A stretch of DNA of 64,000 bases from Ceratodon purpureus (GCA_014871385.1 CM026432.1:4389271-4453270), one strand, 5' to 3'; positions 36,801 through 46,800 are shown, counted from the first letter of the stretch. Notes: generated by a model not told the origin, from the sequence alone. Numbers and translations are program-made.

Positions 36801-37460
36801 GAATTGCGTTTAACGGTCATTCGACATAATGCCAAGTTCATTTTTAGGCATGAACAACAAGGTTTTGGTTTACCGGTTAGAGGAGGATTAGATTATATGA
36901 TGCTAATTGAACCTATGAGGACGCCTCTGTACTTTGTGAGTCCTCCAGTCTTCCAGAAATTTTGCTGTCAATAGCTTCGGAATAATTGATTGCAGGAAGT
37001 TTTCTTGAAGTCGATTCAACTTCTGTTACTGTCTCCTTTCGAAGAGTACATGTGAAAACTTAGATTGTCTAACGCAATGCAATCAGTAGCAGTGCTTGTA
37101 GTACTATTTTCACTGCTGTTCGGAACGCATTGTCGCCTCATTAGTTCCATCAAGTTGTTGCCTTCTTAGACTAAGTATTGACTCCGCCATGTTGAATGAA
37201 CGCAGGTGCAACTCGAGAATGACAACGTGCTCGTCATTGGTGGAACTCGGAAACGCGAGGAACAGGACCCTCACGTGAAGTACATTCGCATGGAGCGCAA
37301 CTCAGGCACATTCATGCGCAAATTCACTCTCCCTCAGAACTCCAACTTGGACAAGATTGGGGCCTCTTGCGTGGACGGCGTGCTAACTGTCACTGTGCCC
37401 AAGGTTCCCCCTCCTCAGCCGGCCAAGCCAAGAACCATTGAGGTGACCATAGGAGGTTAG
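14693..37460 (+). CDS. Class II small heat-shock protein (copy B), two exons split by a 22.3-kb intron
   Basis: CDS is join(14693-14878, 37206-37460), 146 residues, close to the usual ~155 of cytosolic class II sHSPs. Exon 1 encodes the N-terminal arm ([19 protein letters not shown]) and the start of the alpha-crystallin domain ([25 protein letters not shown]). Exon 2 continues with [29 protein letters not shown] and [10 protein letters not shown], with the short C-terminal tail TIEVTIGG. The donor AAG|GTAATG at 14879 and acceptor AACGCAG at 37205 keep phase 0. The protein is a holdase chaperone and the promoter has heat-shock-like elements. The intron was originally about 1.15 kb; a MULE insertion expanded it. 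Splicing such an intron during heat stress may be inefficient, so expression is uncertain. Confidence 0.85.
15054..15062 (+). repeat. MULE target-site duplication, left copy
   Basis: GTCGGTTGG immediately before the left terminus. The identical 9-mer follows the right terminus at 36236-36244, and the uninterrupted site occurs once at about 2498-2506 in copy A. A 9-bp duplication is diagnostic of the Mutator superfamily. Confidence 0.9.
15063..15122 (+). repeat. MULE left terminal inverted repeat
   Basis: It starts GGGACGTC and continues GCTATTCTGCGAGCG, then a run of GAGCGG repeats ending GAGCGGTGAGCGGTAACTTT. It pairs with 36176-36235 read in reverse. The outermost 7 bases match imperfectly (GGGACGTC against GGGAAAT). 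Confidence 0.88.
15123..15891. other. MULE left subterminal region, no gene supported
   Basis: Non-coding sequence between the terminus and the first ORF. The open frame 15231-15476 has no recognisable domain. It is likely promoter/subterminal sequence for transposase binding. Confidence 0.4.
15892..16710 (+). CDS. Hypothetical small gene(s) in the left part of the MULE
   Basis: Two open frames, 15892-16221 (109 aa) and 16471-16710 (79 aa), are preserved in both copies where sequence exists. The first is Cys-rich (CWNC, CRIC) with two Trp. The second carries [16 protein letters not shown] and a basic C-terminal SKRPKL. A TATAG before the second ATG could be an acceptor joining the two, but no convincing donor was found. 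I do not recognise the family; a captured host fragment or an accessory MULE gene are both possible. Confidence 0.3.
16938..17273. repeat. 53-bp minisatellite with phased palindromes (full MULE)
   Basis: Seven units with the near-palindrome TGTTCGGGCCCGAGCACA starting at 16938, 16991, 17044, 17097, 17150, 17203 and 17256. It lies just downstream (3') of the transposase stop codon and between it and the left terminus. The same palindrome core is scattered through the right half of the element. Confidence 0.92.
17513..21244 (-). CDS. MULE transposase with zinc-binding N-terminus, DDE core and SWIM finger
   Basis: CDS is complement(join(17513-18964, 19070-21244)), about 1,208 residues. The 105-bp intron has donor GTAATC and acceptor TGTGCAG and splices ...FMEL to NHSEDEL in phase 0. 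In order: an acidic region with a four-fold (I)HES/TKEK-type repeat (aa ~140-180), a WRKY/GCM-like zinc module ([15 protein letters not shown] ... GTHNHP, aa ~300-385), the MULE catalytic core with [14 protein letters not shown] (second Asp, aa ~608) and the C-x2-H motif CLFHWRQSL (aa ~640), then [15 protein letters not shown], and a C-terminal SWIM finger (ACTCPYF...CKHLYY, aa ~1145). I chose ATG 21244 because an in-frame TAA lies a few codons upstream. It catalyses cut-and-paste transposition and appears intact. Confidence 0.85.
21682..22131 (-). CDS. Small hypothetical 149-aa MULE protein
   Basis: A single open frame from ATG to TGA between the transposase and the divergent promoter. It contains a CNFPDC motif and [10 protein letters not shown], which together could bind a metal, plus a basic C-terminus ending [10 protein letters not shown] segment [21 protein letters not shown] resembles the N-terminal segment of the transposase ([16 protein letters not shown]), suggesting a shared small domain. 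No intron linking it to the transposase frame could be found, as a TAA precedes that frame. A TATA box on this strand lies 80-90 bp upstream. Function unknown. Confidence 0.5.
   Translation of the reverse strand: MDSNPLQSSTHLASGSQQEGDERVSLDEFQGPFEPVPECNFPDCNEVDAPIDHVHTVDEKGCGESLQPALANVERSQGNSSKASHGYARVGVIKPGTYSRLLLRSTPRPRGRKLKSSGCYAVESMEGPEENSIKDTNSGERSKKRSRQV
22132..22530. promoter_or_regulatory. Divergent promoter region of the MULE
   Basis: The 400-bp intergenic region separates the minus-strand small gene from the plus-strand methyltransferase gene. On the minus strand CTCTATATAAGT (22211-22222) is a strong TATA box about 80 bp before the 22131 start. I found no equally clear TATA for the plus gene. 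Confidence 0.55.
22531..33141 (+). CDS. ParB-like domain / beta-class DNA methyltransferase-like fusion protein (12 exons)
   Basis: CDS is join(22531-22812, 23117-23299, 26795-27435, 27560-27749, 28023-28214, 29059-29277, 29421-29656, 30056-30731, 31433-31780, 32140-32410, 32518-32719, 32814-33141), 1,255 residues. All junctions are GT-AG and phase-consistent. N-terminus (aa 1-155) is basic and disordered. A ParB-like region spans aa ~195-380 with [13 protein letters not shown] and, 40 residues on, LMHNINKHTEDSH, matching the DG-HR and NxxR-type motifs. A Lys/Glu coiled coil lies at ~720-790. The methyltransferase-like region has motif IV/V ([11 protein letters not shown]...[23 protein letters not shown], aa ~887-935) then motif X/I ([31 protein letters not shown]...RHIVALEAD, aa ~1055-1105), the beta-class order. 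The tail is acidic. The family call is by motif reading. Catalytic residues deviate (see findings), so activity is uncertain; DNA binding without methylation is an alternative. Confidence 0.7.
24504..25235 (+). repeat. ~182-bp tandem repeats, four diverged copies
   Basis: Units begin near 24504, 24686, 24877 and 25058 with CTAACGTTGATGACCCCCAG. Each contains one GGCTCCGAGCAGAGCT site and, ~85 bp on, one GGCACCGATCAC/GGCCCCGATCAG site. Units are roughly 80-95 percent alike by eye. The two palindrome variants therefore alternate at about 85-100 bp. Confidence 0.8.
25584..26020 (+). repeat. ~218-bp tandem duplication
   Basis: The block from CTGTTCGGCTCCGATC (25596) recurs at 25814, with the intervening CGCAAGCTTTTCACACGCTG and ATATAACACGGACAACAGG conserved. 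Each copy contains three palindrome-type sites (CGGCTCCGATCAGAG, CTCGGGCCATAGCAGAG, TCGGCTCTGCTTGGGCCC). Confidence 0.85.
29894..29973. repeat. Perfect 33-bp hairpin in intron 7 of the methyltransferase gene
   Basis: 29894-29926 (ATGCGTAGAGGTGGTCCTGT...) is the exact reverse complement of 29941-29973, with a 14-nt loop. It is a miRNA-precursor-sized foldback or a small recent inverted duplication. No coding role. Confidence 0.85.
33240..34560 (+). repeat. Pyrimidine-rich low-complexity tract with ~174-bp tandem units
   Basis: Strongly T/C-biased top strand, 3' of the methyltransferase stop. ATGCCTTCCATCCGCTCCGT recurs at 33838, 34011, 34185 and 34361 (spacing 173, 174, 176 bp), each unit followed by CATTCCATCCCCTATTTTC and a poly-T block. 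Long open frames across it are low-complexity artefacts. A (TA)n microsatellite of about 26 units occupies 33768-33820. Confidence 0.85.
34561..36175. other. MULE right subterminal region, no gene seen
   Basis: AT-rich, non-coding. It contains two more copies of the palindrome type (CTGCTCGGCCCCGACCA at 34623, CTGCTCGGCCCCAACC at 34708) and short internal duplications (CAATCACAGTAATTATTTTT near 35310 and 35363; GGCCTAATCAGRCATTAC near 35505 and 35569). Confidence 0.6.
36176..36235 (-). repeat. MULE right terminal inverted repeat
   Basis: AAAGTTACCGCTCACCGCTC, then further ACCGCTC heptamer repeats, CGCTCGCAGAATAGC and ending TTTCCC at 36235. Read in reverse it matches 15063-15122. It is followed by the target duplication at 36236-36244. 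Confidence 0.88.
36236..36244 (+). repeat. MULE target-site duplication, right copy
   Basis: GTCGGTTGG directly after the terminal CCC, identical to 15054-15062. The sHSP intron resumes with GCCTAGTTTTG. Confidence 0.9.
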
Positions 37461-37963
37461 TAGAAGTAGGGGCCGTTGTTGTGGTTGTCAACTTTCTGGT
37501 GGAAAAGAATGTAGTCCATGCATCTTTGCAGCTGATAAGAGTATGTAGACACCATCTCTGCCATGGGTCAGAGCAGGAGCTTCTTCATTTTACAGTTTTG
37601 GATGTTGAACACCTAGGATCTCAGTCTGGTTTGAATGGAGGTAGCACATACAAATGTGCCTAGGTATTAACTCGTATTAGATACCGGTAGTCGGATGTAG
37701 CATGTGAGTACCTGATAATGGTGCATAGGTGATTCTACTTATGGGACATTCCTTTCTACTTTCAAACAAGTGGAATGCTAAAATAATGTAGAATATATTT
37801 ATTACCGTTGAGAAAGAAAGGCCTTATAGCCTCAAAAAGCATTTTTTTTTTTTTTTTGTTAAACAAGTAATCCAAAAGGAAAAGGCATGCACACTGATTT
37901 TGATGAACAACCGCCTATGTCTCACTATCAAATAAGGAATACCTAAAAGCGTGCATGGAAGTT
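37461..37963. other. 3' flank of sHSP copy B
   Basis: Non-coding. It diverges from the 3' flank of copy A directly after the stop codon except for a short shared word around 37696. A poly-T run occurs at 37843-37857. No gene seen. Confidence 0.6.
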
Positions 37964-39221
37964 TCATATGCCAAGTTTGCCATTCGGTCCTTTCACAATT
38001 CGGCCTGCCTGGTCATACTCGATTTGCCTCTCACTTTGACCCAACAACAACTCTTTCGGAGGAATATCTGTAGGCGGTGCAATGCCATACTTGTGCATGA
38101 TATCTTGCTTAGTTTCTTTCTTCAATGTGTCCTTCTTGACCTTAAACTCCTTGTATAACAACTCTGCTTGGGAGGGTGTAGCTTGGAGGTGAATGTCTTG
38201 ACCCACCTCAAACGCTCTCCGAGCGTGTATGTAGAGTTGCTCGAACTCATTGGACCGCCCCGAAATCCTATTTTGATTGTCACCCTGATAACACATACAA
38301 CAATTTCTTTTGTGAGATTAAGCAAAAATAAAAAATATGCAGCAACTCCTCACTAAACGATAAAGAGGAGTAAATGACTTGAACTCCTAGGATAAAAATA
38401 AAAAATAAGTAATAAGTGATCGTTGCACTACCTGCCCTTGAATAGGAGTGCAAGACACTCCATACAATCCTAATGTGTGACACTTGTAGCATTACACAAG
38501 CTAGATGACATTTAAAAGTTGGCATCAAAGAAGTTTGCTCAATACCTCATAGACCTTCTCATTAGGATCGCTGTCTGGAAGGGGATCCTCACGCATAGAC
38601 CGTGTTTTTGGATCGTAGTATGCAGAGTTTACATCCAAATTGAGCAAGTATTTTGCAGTATCTTCTCGGATTCGCAAATTACTGCAAACAATCAAAACAA
38701 ATAGTAGCGTTATCAACCAATATAAGGTTGCACCTAGCATAGAGAGAAGTGCAAGACCAGACATGCTATTAAATATTCAAGGACACTTACCGCACGGTTC
38801 TAGTGTTGCCTCCTCCAGTTGTGCGCACACGCTTCTCAACTTTAGCGAAGTCCATCTTTTGACTCTCATTGATTTTTGCTTCATCGACTTCCCTTCCATC
38901 TATATCCTTGTCTTGGTCTTCATCATCGTCACTCCCCTTGTCTTGGTTCGTACCTGTGACTGTTGAGTTTTTCTTCTGCTCAAGCCACTGCCATTCTTTC
39001 TGATGCTTGCGTTTAGCCTCGTAAGTTTCAACTACTCGGCTGTAAGTGGATACATCATAACCATTCCACCTGTCACGCTTGCCGTCATAGTCCAACTCAA
39101 ATGTCTCGATTTTCTCATCTGGAGCGATGAATTTGTTGGTAAACTTCGCACCGATCATACGAGGTCGATCCATGCAAGTCTTCGATAAATGTGTCATTGC
39201 ACCCGGAACTGTCCATATATA

Positions 39222-39268
<47 letters not shown>

Positions 39269-39275
39269 TAAATAA

Positions 39276-39345
<70 letters not shown>

Positions 39346-40084
39346 TTGAAAGACAAAGTCGCAGAATAAAGAGTAGCAAAGAAGATCATAAGAATGAAGA
39401 AAGCAAAATTTAACAACAAATGAATACATGACGTTCAAATGATTAGCCTAGATGGAACTTACTTGGTGCAAGCTCCTTTACGAAACTTATTAGCCTGAAA
39501 GCCCTTCTTACCACGGTCGTACCAATCCTTTGTGTAATTGGGATCCGATTTCCAATTCCTTTGATGTTTCAAACTCTTCAAGTCCAAAAAAGACAGTCCA
39601 AAGTCAGTACCACAAAGATTGTTGATACATGCCTTTAACCTACATAGAACCCCTCAAAAGGACCTTAGAATTTTCATTATTATTCGTTCCCCCTTTCAAC
39701 CCTTAAACAGATATAAGTTGATAAAGACATAACAAAACGTACCGGTCTTTCAGAGTTAAGATACCAAGGCGCAGATGACATATACCGCGGAATGTGAGGA
39801 TTAATCTCCTTGCCATCTTCATCGAGTTCCGCAGGGGCAAGACCGGCTTTTTGAGCCTCCTCCAACTCCAACTGCTTCCTATGATCCTCCCTACTCTTGA
39901 AAGCGACTGCCACCACAAGATTACGCACATCAACACAACCCTATAATCAAATTCCTCCACAGCACATCTCATTGAAAATCGCCTTTATTGAAAATCACAT
40001 CTCCGTCTACAAAAAATCCGCAAAACTGATACAAAATAAAACAGATAAGCTTTGAATCTGAAGCATACCTGACGACGTCGCCAT
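37964..40084 (-). pseudogene. SLU7-like splicing factor, 5' part, frameshifted
   Basis: Exons readable on minus: 40069-40084, 39743-39906, 39463-39575, 38791-39208, 38546-38681, 37964-38284, with plant GT-AG signals. They encode [59 protein letters not shown], then [62 protein letters not shown] and DIHLQATPSQAELLYKEFK. These are hallmarks of SLU7, a second-step pre-mRNA splicing factor. At the exon 3/4 join (AA|TTCCGGGTGCAATG) the zinc knuckle is broken: one extra base shifts the frame and the second Cys codon is lost. The conserved C-terminal third is absent; the frame ends ...GPNGKLGI at 37966. Introns are retained, so this is a DNA-level copy, not a retrocopy. The functional gene should lie elsewhere. 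Confidence 0.8.
39222..39342. repeat. AT dinucleotide / TAAA microsatellite
   Basis: A (TA)n tract interrupted by (TAAA)n, inside intron 3 of the SLU7-like fragment. Open frames with IYIY strings on minus come from this tract and are not real. Confidence 0.95.
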
Positions 40085-40317
40085 GGAGCACCTTCACTAA
40101 ACCAAAGTTGTACAACAACTTCTTTAAGCTGATCGATCCCCGGTCTAACAGATTGGTTCACGAAGGTTTATTGACTTTCAGAGGTTCTAATGTATAATTA
40201 TGACCAAAGTACGCAAGAAGAATTAAATATATTCAAGGTACAATAAATATATACTAGTTAGAGATTAATACATTCAAAGTAAAGTAAACTTAAAGTAAAT
40301 ATATATACTAAGGAGAA

Positions 40318-40500
40318 ATAAATATATTCAAAGTAAAGTAAATATATTCAAAGTAAAAGTAAATATATTCAAAGTAAAAGTAAATATATTCAAAGTAAAA
40401 GTAAATATATTCAAAGTAAAAGTAAATATATTCAAAGTAAAAGTAAATATATTCAAAGTAAAAGTAAATATATTCAAAGTAAAAGTAAATATATACCAAG
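40318..40500. repeat. 21-bp tandem array, about 8 copies
   Basis: Unit GTAAATATATTCAAAGTAAAA. It yields an artefactual repeated YFEYIYF heptapeptide frame on minus. Diverged units extend left to about 40200. Confidence 0.9.
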
Positions 40501-40884
40501 AAGAAATATTTATTGTTCATTAGATCATATACACAGTTTGTTATTTTGTTGGCTCTGTCCTTTTAGGCAGAGCCTTTGTAATGGGTGCCCCCGGCAATAG
40601 TATGGTAAGGTCCAAAGACGGAACCACTTGTGTATTCACACCAGTTGCAAGGTCGAAGGACCGAACTACTTTATGTTTACACCTGTACAATATGAGTTTT
40701 TGTAGATGGGGTTTTGTTAGAACCCTAGTTTTTGTCTGATGGAGGTCGCTCCAGTTTCAATTGCGTCCCGAAGCAGAGGGCATGGCCGATGCGGAAGATG
40801 GAAACGGAGATGGAAACTCTTCATAGACTGCTCGTACGCTCTCTACAAGCTAGTAACGGCGCATGCTCCATCTGCTGACCGTGA

Positions 40885-41146
40885 TGCAAGGAAGTCGAGA
40901 AGAATTTTTACGGCAACGACATGTTCTATGTCTTGTTCAGGTTAGATCATTCCTCCTCTTGCACGATTGCACATTCCCTATCATTTTTCCTCTATACTCT
41001 ATTTTAGGTTGAAGACATGGCTGACAATACTGTATCTTGTGTCCAGGCTTCATCAGAAACTGTATAAGCGCATCCTCTCCGCGAAGGTGAAATGTGAAAT
41101 AGTAACGAGGCAATTTCACGATCAGTTAAGCAGCGCCGAAATTTAG
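40885..41146 (+). pseudogene. SIN3-like co-repressor fragment (two exons)
   Basis: Exon 40885-40940 reads CKEVEKNFYGNDMFYVLFR across donor AG|GTTAG, and exon 41047-41146 continues LHQKLYKRILSAKVKCE before a TAG. YGNDxFYVLFRLHQxLYxRILSAK is characteristic of the C-terminal region of plant SIN3-like histone-deacetylase scaffold proteins. The intron is retained (106 bp). Sequence upstream (40739-40884) has stops in this frame; only a weak ALYKL match suggests more SIN3. It is a gene fragment, in opposite orientation to the neighbouring SLU7 fragment. Confidence 0.6.
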
Positions 41147-43003
41147 AAGCAAATGCAGAGTATTTACATGGGGGAGTGTCCGAGTGCGAGCTTGCTTCAA
41201 AACTCGAAATTCTTCTCAGGTTTTGGGCTCAATTTGGCCATGCAAGGCCAAATTGGAGTCAAGTGGCAGGCTCCATACAATTTTTTGGGTCCTCCTTTTA
41301 TTTTTCCGGAACGCTCGATAGATCGTTTTGAGCAACTTCGCTGACATCGCCATCTGGAGGACGAGGCGAGGAATGGGAGGAGCACATATCCATTGATTTT
41401 TCCTGCTGCAGCATTCGCCAACGAAGCAGTTGATGACTCATTTCGACGCCCGGCTCTTGGATGCTTTAGAAGTGCACGCTGCCACTACCGGGGGAGCGAT
41501 ACGCCTACTAAACTTGCATATCAGTTGTATAATCTACTTTTCTGCTTTGATATTTTCTTTGCACAGTTTTTGAGGGTTCCGTCACATTGTTGTGCTAAGT
41601 TTTGGACTTTATGGCACTTTGTGCAGATTGTGCAAACGAAACGAGCAGAGATCTTGATATCTAACACGCGATTCAAGCGTAGCGTCAAGCAATACCCCAT
41701 AATGGCAAGGCTGACAGAAAAGTGTTCATCAGCTGCATGCTGCAGCTGATCGTCAAACTCATTCCGGTGCGTGTGATGTTTCTACTTGTGCTATTGTGCT
41801 ATTTGCTATTGCGCTATTTGTGAAGTAGCTGATAAAACGTCAGAGGGTTGCGCTCCATGGATCAACTCTCATTATATTTCATCTCTCTTCACGTTGGTTG
41901 CTATTGCGCTATTTGTGAAGTAGCTGATATAACGTCAGAGGGGGGTTGCGCTCCATGGATCAACTCTCAATATATTTCATCTCTCTTCACGCTGGGAATT
42001 GGTCATGGTCAGATTTTGTGTGGAAATTTTTGCACGCAAGCTTTTAGAACCAAGAAAGTTTAGTGGACACTATACGACAAGCAGTGAAAACCAAATTATT
42101 AGAATCCAACAACACTCGGATGTTTACTACGCAGGTATTTTCCGCCTCTTACCTTCTAAGTGGAGATGTCAATTGTAGTAGGTCTCTTGAGCAGCATGCG
42201 GATTTTGCTGATCGATTTATCATGCGCATGTTTTCGTAGTTTGGATTGTGGTTTATCGAATACCACAACTATTGGAGTTTTACTTATTGAGCTTATTTGA
42301 TCGATATGGTTCCCTTGAGTTGAAGAATTCTAATGGTTGAAGAGAAAGTGACGTTTTATGTGGCATGTGCCGAGCTTCAGACGTTACTCCCAGGAGCTTC
42401 GATAGTAGAGACTTCAAGGCGAGAAAGCAGGCTTTCTCCATCACCACCAGGTGATAGTCTGGAGCTTGTGTTGAATCTCTAGGATATGTAAACACTCCAG
42501 AAAGTCATATTTGTGTTTTTATGAGATCTCCGTCCATATTGGTTGGAGAGAGTTCTTGCACATGGACCAAACAGCAGTAAAATTGTATTGTTTGTCATGT
42601 GTAGTGATTGTCTCCCAGAAACACCAGTTAACAAGCTGGTGAGAGTGGACTCCGCGAACCCAGCAGGCATGCTTCATGCATTTCTGCACAAAAAAAAGAG
42701 CACAGTTGATGAACCATCGCAGACCGAAAACAACATGGCAGCAACCAGGTTTTACAGATATGAGAAAAATGTCTATGTTGCCATCAACTCGTTCTAGTCA
42801 TTTCTATTATATTCGAGTCCTAAACGACGTAGAGGCCCAGAACGTGTCCTCATGGGTAACGTTGGATAACTGCAGTCTACTGTCTTGAATGGTCAGTGGT
42901 CCTATCTGTGCATGTTAGTAACACTTTTTAACATGCCTTGTGCTTGCAAGCGATCAGTCAAGGTGCGCCAAAATTCAGAAGCAAGTGCAGATCTCCCAAT
43001 GTT
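41147..43003. other. Non-coding region with a 95-bp tandem duplication
   Basis: No gene recognised. GCTATTGCGCTATTTGTGAA starts at 41805 and again at 41900, with the intervening GTTGCGCTCCATGGATCAAC conserved (95-bp duplication). A word after the SIN3 fragment (GATCAGTTAAGCAGCGCCGA, 41121) recurs in diverged form at 42951, implying an internal duplication here. Confidence 0.55.
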
Positions 43004-43887
43004 CATTAGGGGAAAAATGAGGTCTCCAACGGGCCTTGTAAGGCAGCCCGGATTAGGTGGGCTGCCTGCCCAAAACCCCCTCTGTCGCTGTCAGCAAGGG
43101 TCTGAAACGCTGCCCGAAGCGGCCTTTTGGAGACGGACGGGAGTTGCGTGGCCGGGTTTTGCCTCGTTGGCGAGAGGGCGTGGACGGTGGTTGTTGAGCG
43201 CCAAGGAGTGGGATTTATTGCTCGGCGATTAATGAAGTGCCTCAATCCGTTGCCTCGATCCACGGATTGTTCGAGTTGTTGCCACAACGGTCTGGGCGCG
43301 ATGGCGCCACCGGCTCTACGCCGTTCAGCACCAAAAAAACGAAGCGCCATGTTCTGCTTCAAGCAAGTCGTTGTTGGCACTGTGGGACGCACAATCGTAT
43401 GTGATTTGCGAGAAAGATTCCGAGTGGCGATGGCGCCCCAGACCGGAGGAGCAAAATTGAGATTGCAATTCATTTCTTGGCAGCGTCCGCTGGCAGCGAC
43501 GGCGGCGGGGGGTTGTTCTCAGTCGGCGACCAAGGTTTCAACGAAGAGATGAAAACTGATGTACTTGAAGGGAAGGTAAGTTAACCTAATTCGATAAACC
43601 TTTGTGGGGTGTTCAGGGGCTACTGGGTTTTTGAGCAATTTGAATTTCGATTTCATTAGCCCTTGCTGATACAACGGCATAAGGCAATGTAGGTTTCGTG
43701 GTCGATAGCGCTTGTAGATGCCACGCAGGTCTATCGAATTAGGTTCGGAGTATTTGAGGTTGTGAATTTAGTTTTTCATTGGGTGTAGGAGGTGTCCCAA
43801 GATCATAACAAGTTCTCTCGAATAACAGCAAATCACCAAGTGTGACCAGGGGAGATTCAATCAAGATTACCGACTATCGGGTCCACG

Positions 43888-46800
43888 ATGGCAGCAAGGG
43901 CTGAACGAAGCAATCAGTACATTCCCCACTTTGCACTGGACACACGCTATGCCCCGGTCATGAGACGAGGTTCTACGCAAGTGGAGCTGTGCATAAGGAG
44001 CTCGTTTCCAACACGGAGGTTGCGTGGAGACACGAACATTGACTTGTGGATCAATGGAGACATTTACCCTGTTGACCCAATGACAGGGAAGCCACCTCCA
44101 ATCAAGTCGCTAAAAGAGTTCGTTGAATTCATATGTCATGGAGAGCAGGGTCTTCGCGGATATACACACAGGCTGCTGGATCATTGTGTACATGGTCCTA
44201 CACAGGAGGAGACGTGGATCCAGTTGGCACAGTTGAGCGAAGAAGTGCTTCAGCTTAGAGGCGAAGCTCTGGCCAGCAACTCAAGGGCAGCCCAAGATGT
44301 CCAATTGGGGAGAATGCGTTGCCTTGAGTTAGAGAAGAAATGCAGGGATTTGCAAGCTGAATTACAGGCTGTCCGTGATTGCCATGCCCAAAGGGTGGAG
44401 CAATTGGAGCGCCATGTGCGGGGTCTCCAAGAAGACGTTGAACGCTGCCAGCGGAGGGCCAGCTTCGAGAAGGAGACCCCCATGGGCATGCGAAATAGGA
44501 GGAGGGCTCTCAGAGGGATTCACGAGTTAAAACCTGGATCAGGTGGATCAAAAGCAAGAGTGAAGCTTGTGCGGACAGTGCTGCAACCAGATGTGGTGCA
44601 GTTTGTTGTCGAAAGGAACCGAGAGAACCGGAAGTGCTCTCGACTGCGGGGGGATAAAGAGTCCCAAAATAGGACTGCAGTAGCACTAGCTCGAATTTTG
44701 TCACGGCATGAAGGTGTAGCGCTCGCTTCTCAGCCTGCAATGGCACATGTTAAGTCAGATATTGCGAAAAATGTGATCAAATCGATTGGTAAGAGTATTG
44801 GACCAGACAAAATTCTTGCTGCTTGCGACCAGGCAGGGGTTTCCCATTAGGGATATGGTGCTCTCTACAAATCTGTGAAGGCTCCCATTGCTGCTCTAAA
44901 CAAAGGAGTCTCCGGGAGTATTTTGCCGAGCCCCTATCACGTGAAACTGCTTCGGCAGGAGTTAAATGCAAACCTGCCACAGTATATTGGCGAATACTAC
45001 CATGCTGAAGGTCGACTTACGCTGCCAGCAAGTTCTAAGAAGAACAAGAAGTCCGAGGACATGGTAAAGGAAGTCGTTTTGACTGACAAGAATTCCCTAT
45101 TCACAGACCTTGAGGTGGTCCAAAGGAGCATGGTGATCTTCTACGGCATCACGGAAGAAGGTAACGTAATCACCTCAGACTATTGTTTTCAGCGTTTGCT
45201 GTCAGCAGGGTTATTTATCAATTAACCGTGACTTACACATCCACTCGCCATGTTTCCACAGAGTTAAGAGGGGCACCGCTGGTATTTGTCATGAAATTGG
45301 ACGAGGCCGAGATTGTCAATGGCAAGAAGTTTGAACGGGTCAGCATCACATTGATGAATAGGGCGCTCGACCCAGACATTCAGAGAAACCATGCCTTGTT
45401 TTTCTCAGTCCAGTCAGAGCAGGAAATCTGGCCAGTGGCAACCTTTCAAGTGGAAAAAGAGTCCTACGAAGTTCTGTCGTGGATATTTGGGAAATCCAAA
45501 TTTCCATCTGTGATTGCAGCACAGTCCAGTGGCGAGAAACTCACGGTCCCTGAAGTTGGAGAATTCCATGTGGAGTGGCATCTCGCTGCGGACATGAAGA
45601 CGATCAAGTGTATGTACGGGCTTCAGTCGGGGCCGTCGTGTGCGATGAACTGCATATACTGCGAGCAGAAGAGGGCTAAGCCTACCGTAGGGACAGCAAG
45701 CCAGGCGAGTGCTGCCATCAGAAAACGTGGGAAACCGAATTGGGTGGGGGGACTGTTTGCCAACTCTGTGGAGCCAGAACCATGTGACATGCGTGCACAT
45801 ACAAGGTGGAGGCCTATCTTGCCAATTCCGTTGCAAAGAGTGCACATTTGTACACTTCACGCCCTAGTTCGCCTAGCGGAGAAGATTGTGCATCAACACA
45901 TCATTTATGTCTGGAACATACAAGATCAAAGACTGAGGGCTACAGCCATAGAGCAAATGGAGAAGTCCTTGTCAGCTATCGGGGCTCACGGTGGCAATGT
46001 GGAGATTAGAAAGGATCCAAAACTGAGTGGCAGCATAGGGAATGTGCCACAGAAGCCATCTTTCAGTGGGGTTGTTGCTAGCAGACTATTTAAACCAAGC
46101 GTATGGTCTGGAAACGACAAGGCCTGGAAAGACATATGTCAAGCAGAGAGCAATAATAGTGGCGGCGGTGCACATAGTAGGGCAAGGGCTGCTATGTGGC
46201 AAGCCTTTGAAGAGGTTCTACCATATTTCAGCGGCTTGGTGCTGACAGCAGAACAACGACTCCAGTTCAAAGGGAAGATAGAAACGTGGGGGAGAACATT
46301 TTTGGAGGCCTTCGGAGAGGAGCATGTGTCGCACTACATGGTGAGTTATATGAACGAAGTTTGGGATGAATTAGGGGTTGATGGCTGACCTCACTTTTGT
46401 CAATTCTCTATCCAGGACTAACCTTGGAGTGGCTGTTGACAGCATGTAATTGTCAGGCATGGCAGTTGGTTTGTGGAGGAATACGGTAGTCTGGCCGTAT
46501 GGAGTTGCCAGGGTATGGAGAAATCCCATCATCAAGCGAAGGCAGCGAATCAAGCGCATACAGCTCACGGTGGTGGCAAAGAGCGCATCAGTGTTATTTT
46601 GCAACAATTCCAGCATTGGTACCGAAATATACAGCATCGGTATAAGAAGAAATTAGAGTCCACCAGGGTTCTCAATACCCCGGATGATGAGGCAAGATTG
46701 GAGGCTACGCGTAGAAGGCGAGAACAATGGCATCGATCAAATGCTGCCAGGGCTTTGGAGAATTGGCGGTCAAGGCGATGGCGTGTTGGCAAAGCTTGGG

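Noticed and set aside
38787..39438. Frames beginning with long Ile-Tyr strings
   Set aside because: The N-terminal parts are translations of the (TA)n microsatellite in an intron; only the downstream part is SLU7-like.
40308..40520. 70-aa YFEYIYF repeat protein
   Set aside because: It is a translation of the 21-bp AT-rich tandem array.
45414..45860. 148-aa frame on minus
   Set aside because: Antisense shadow of the transposase-like exon 2.
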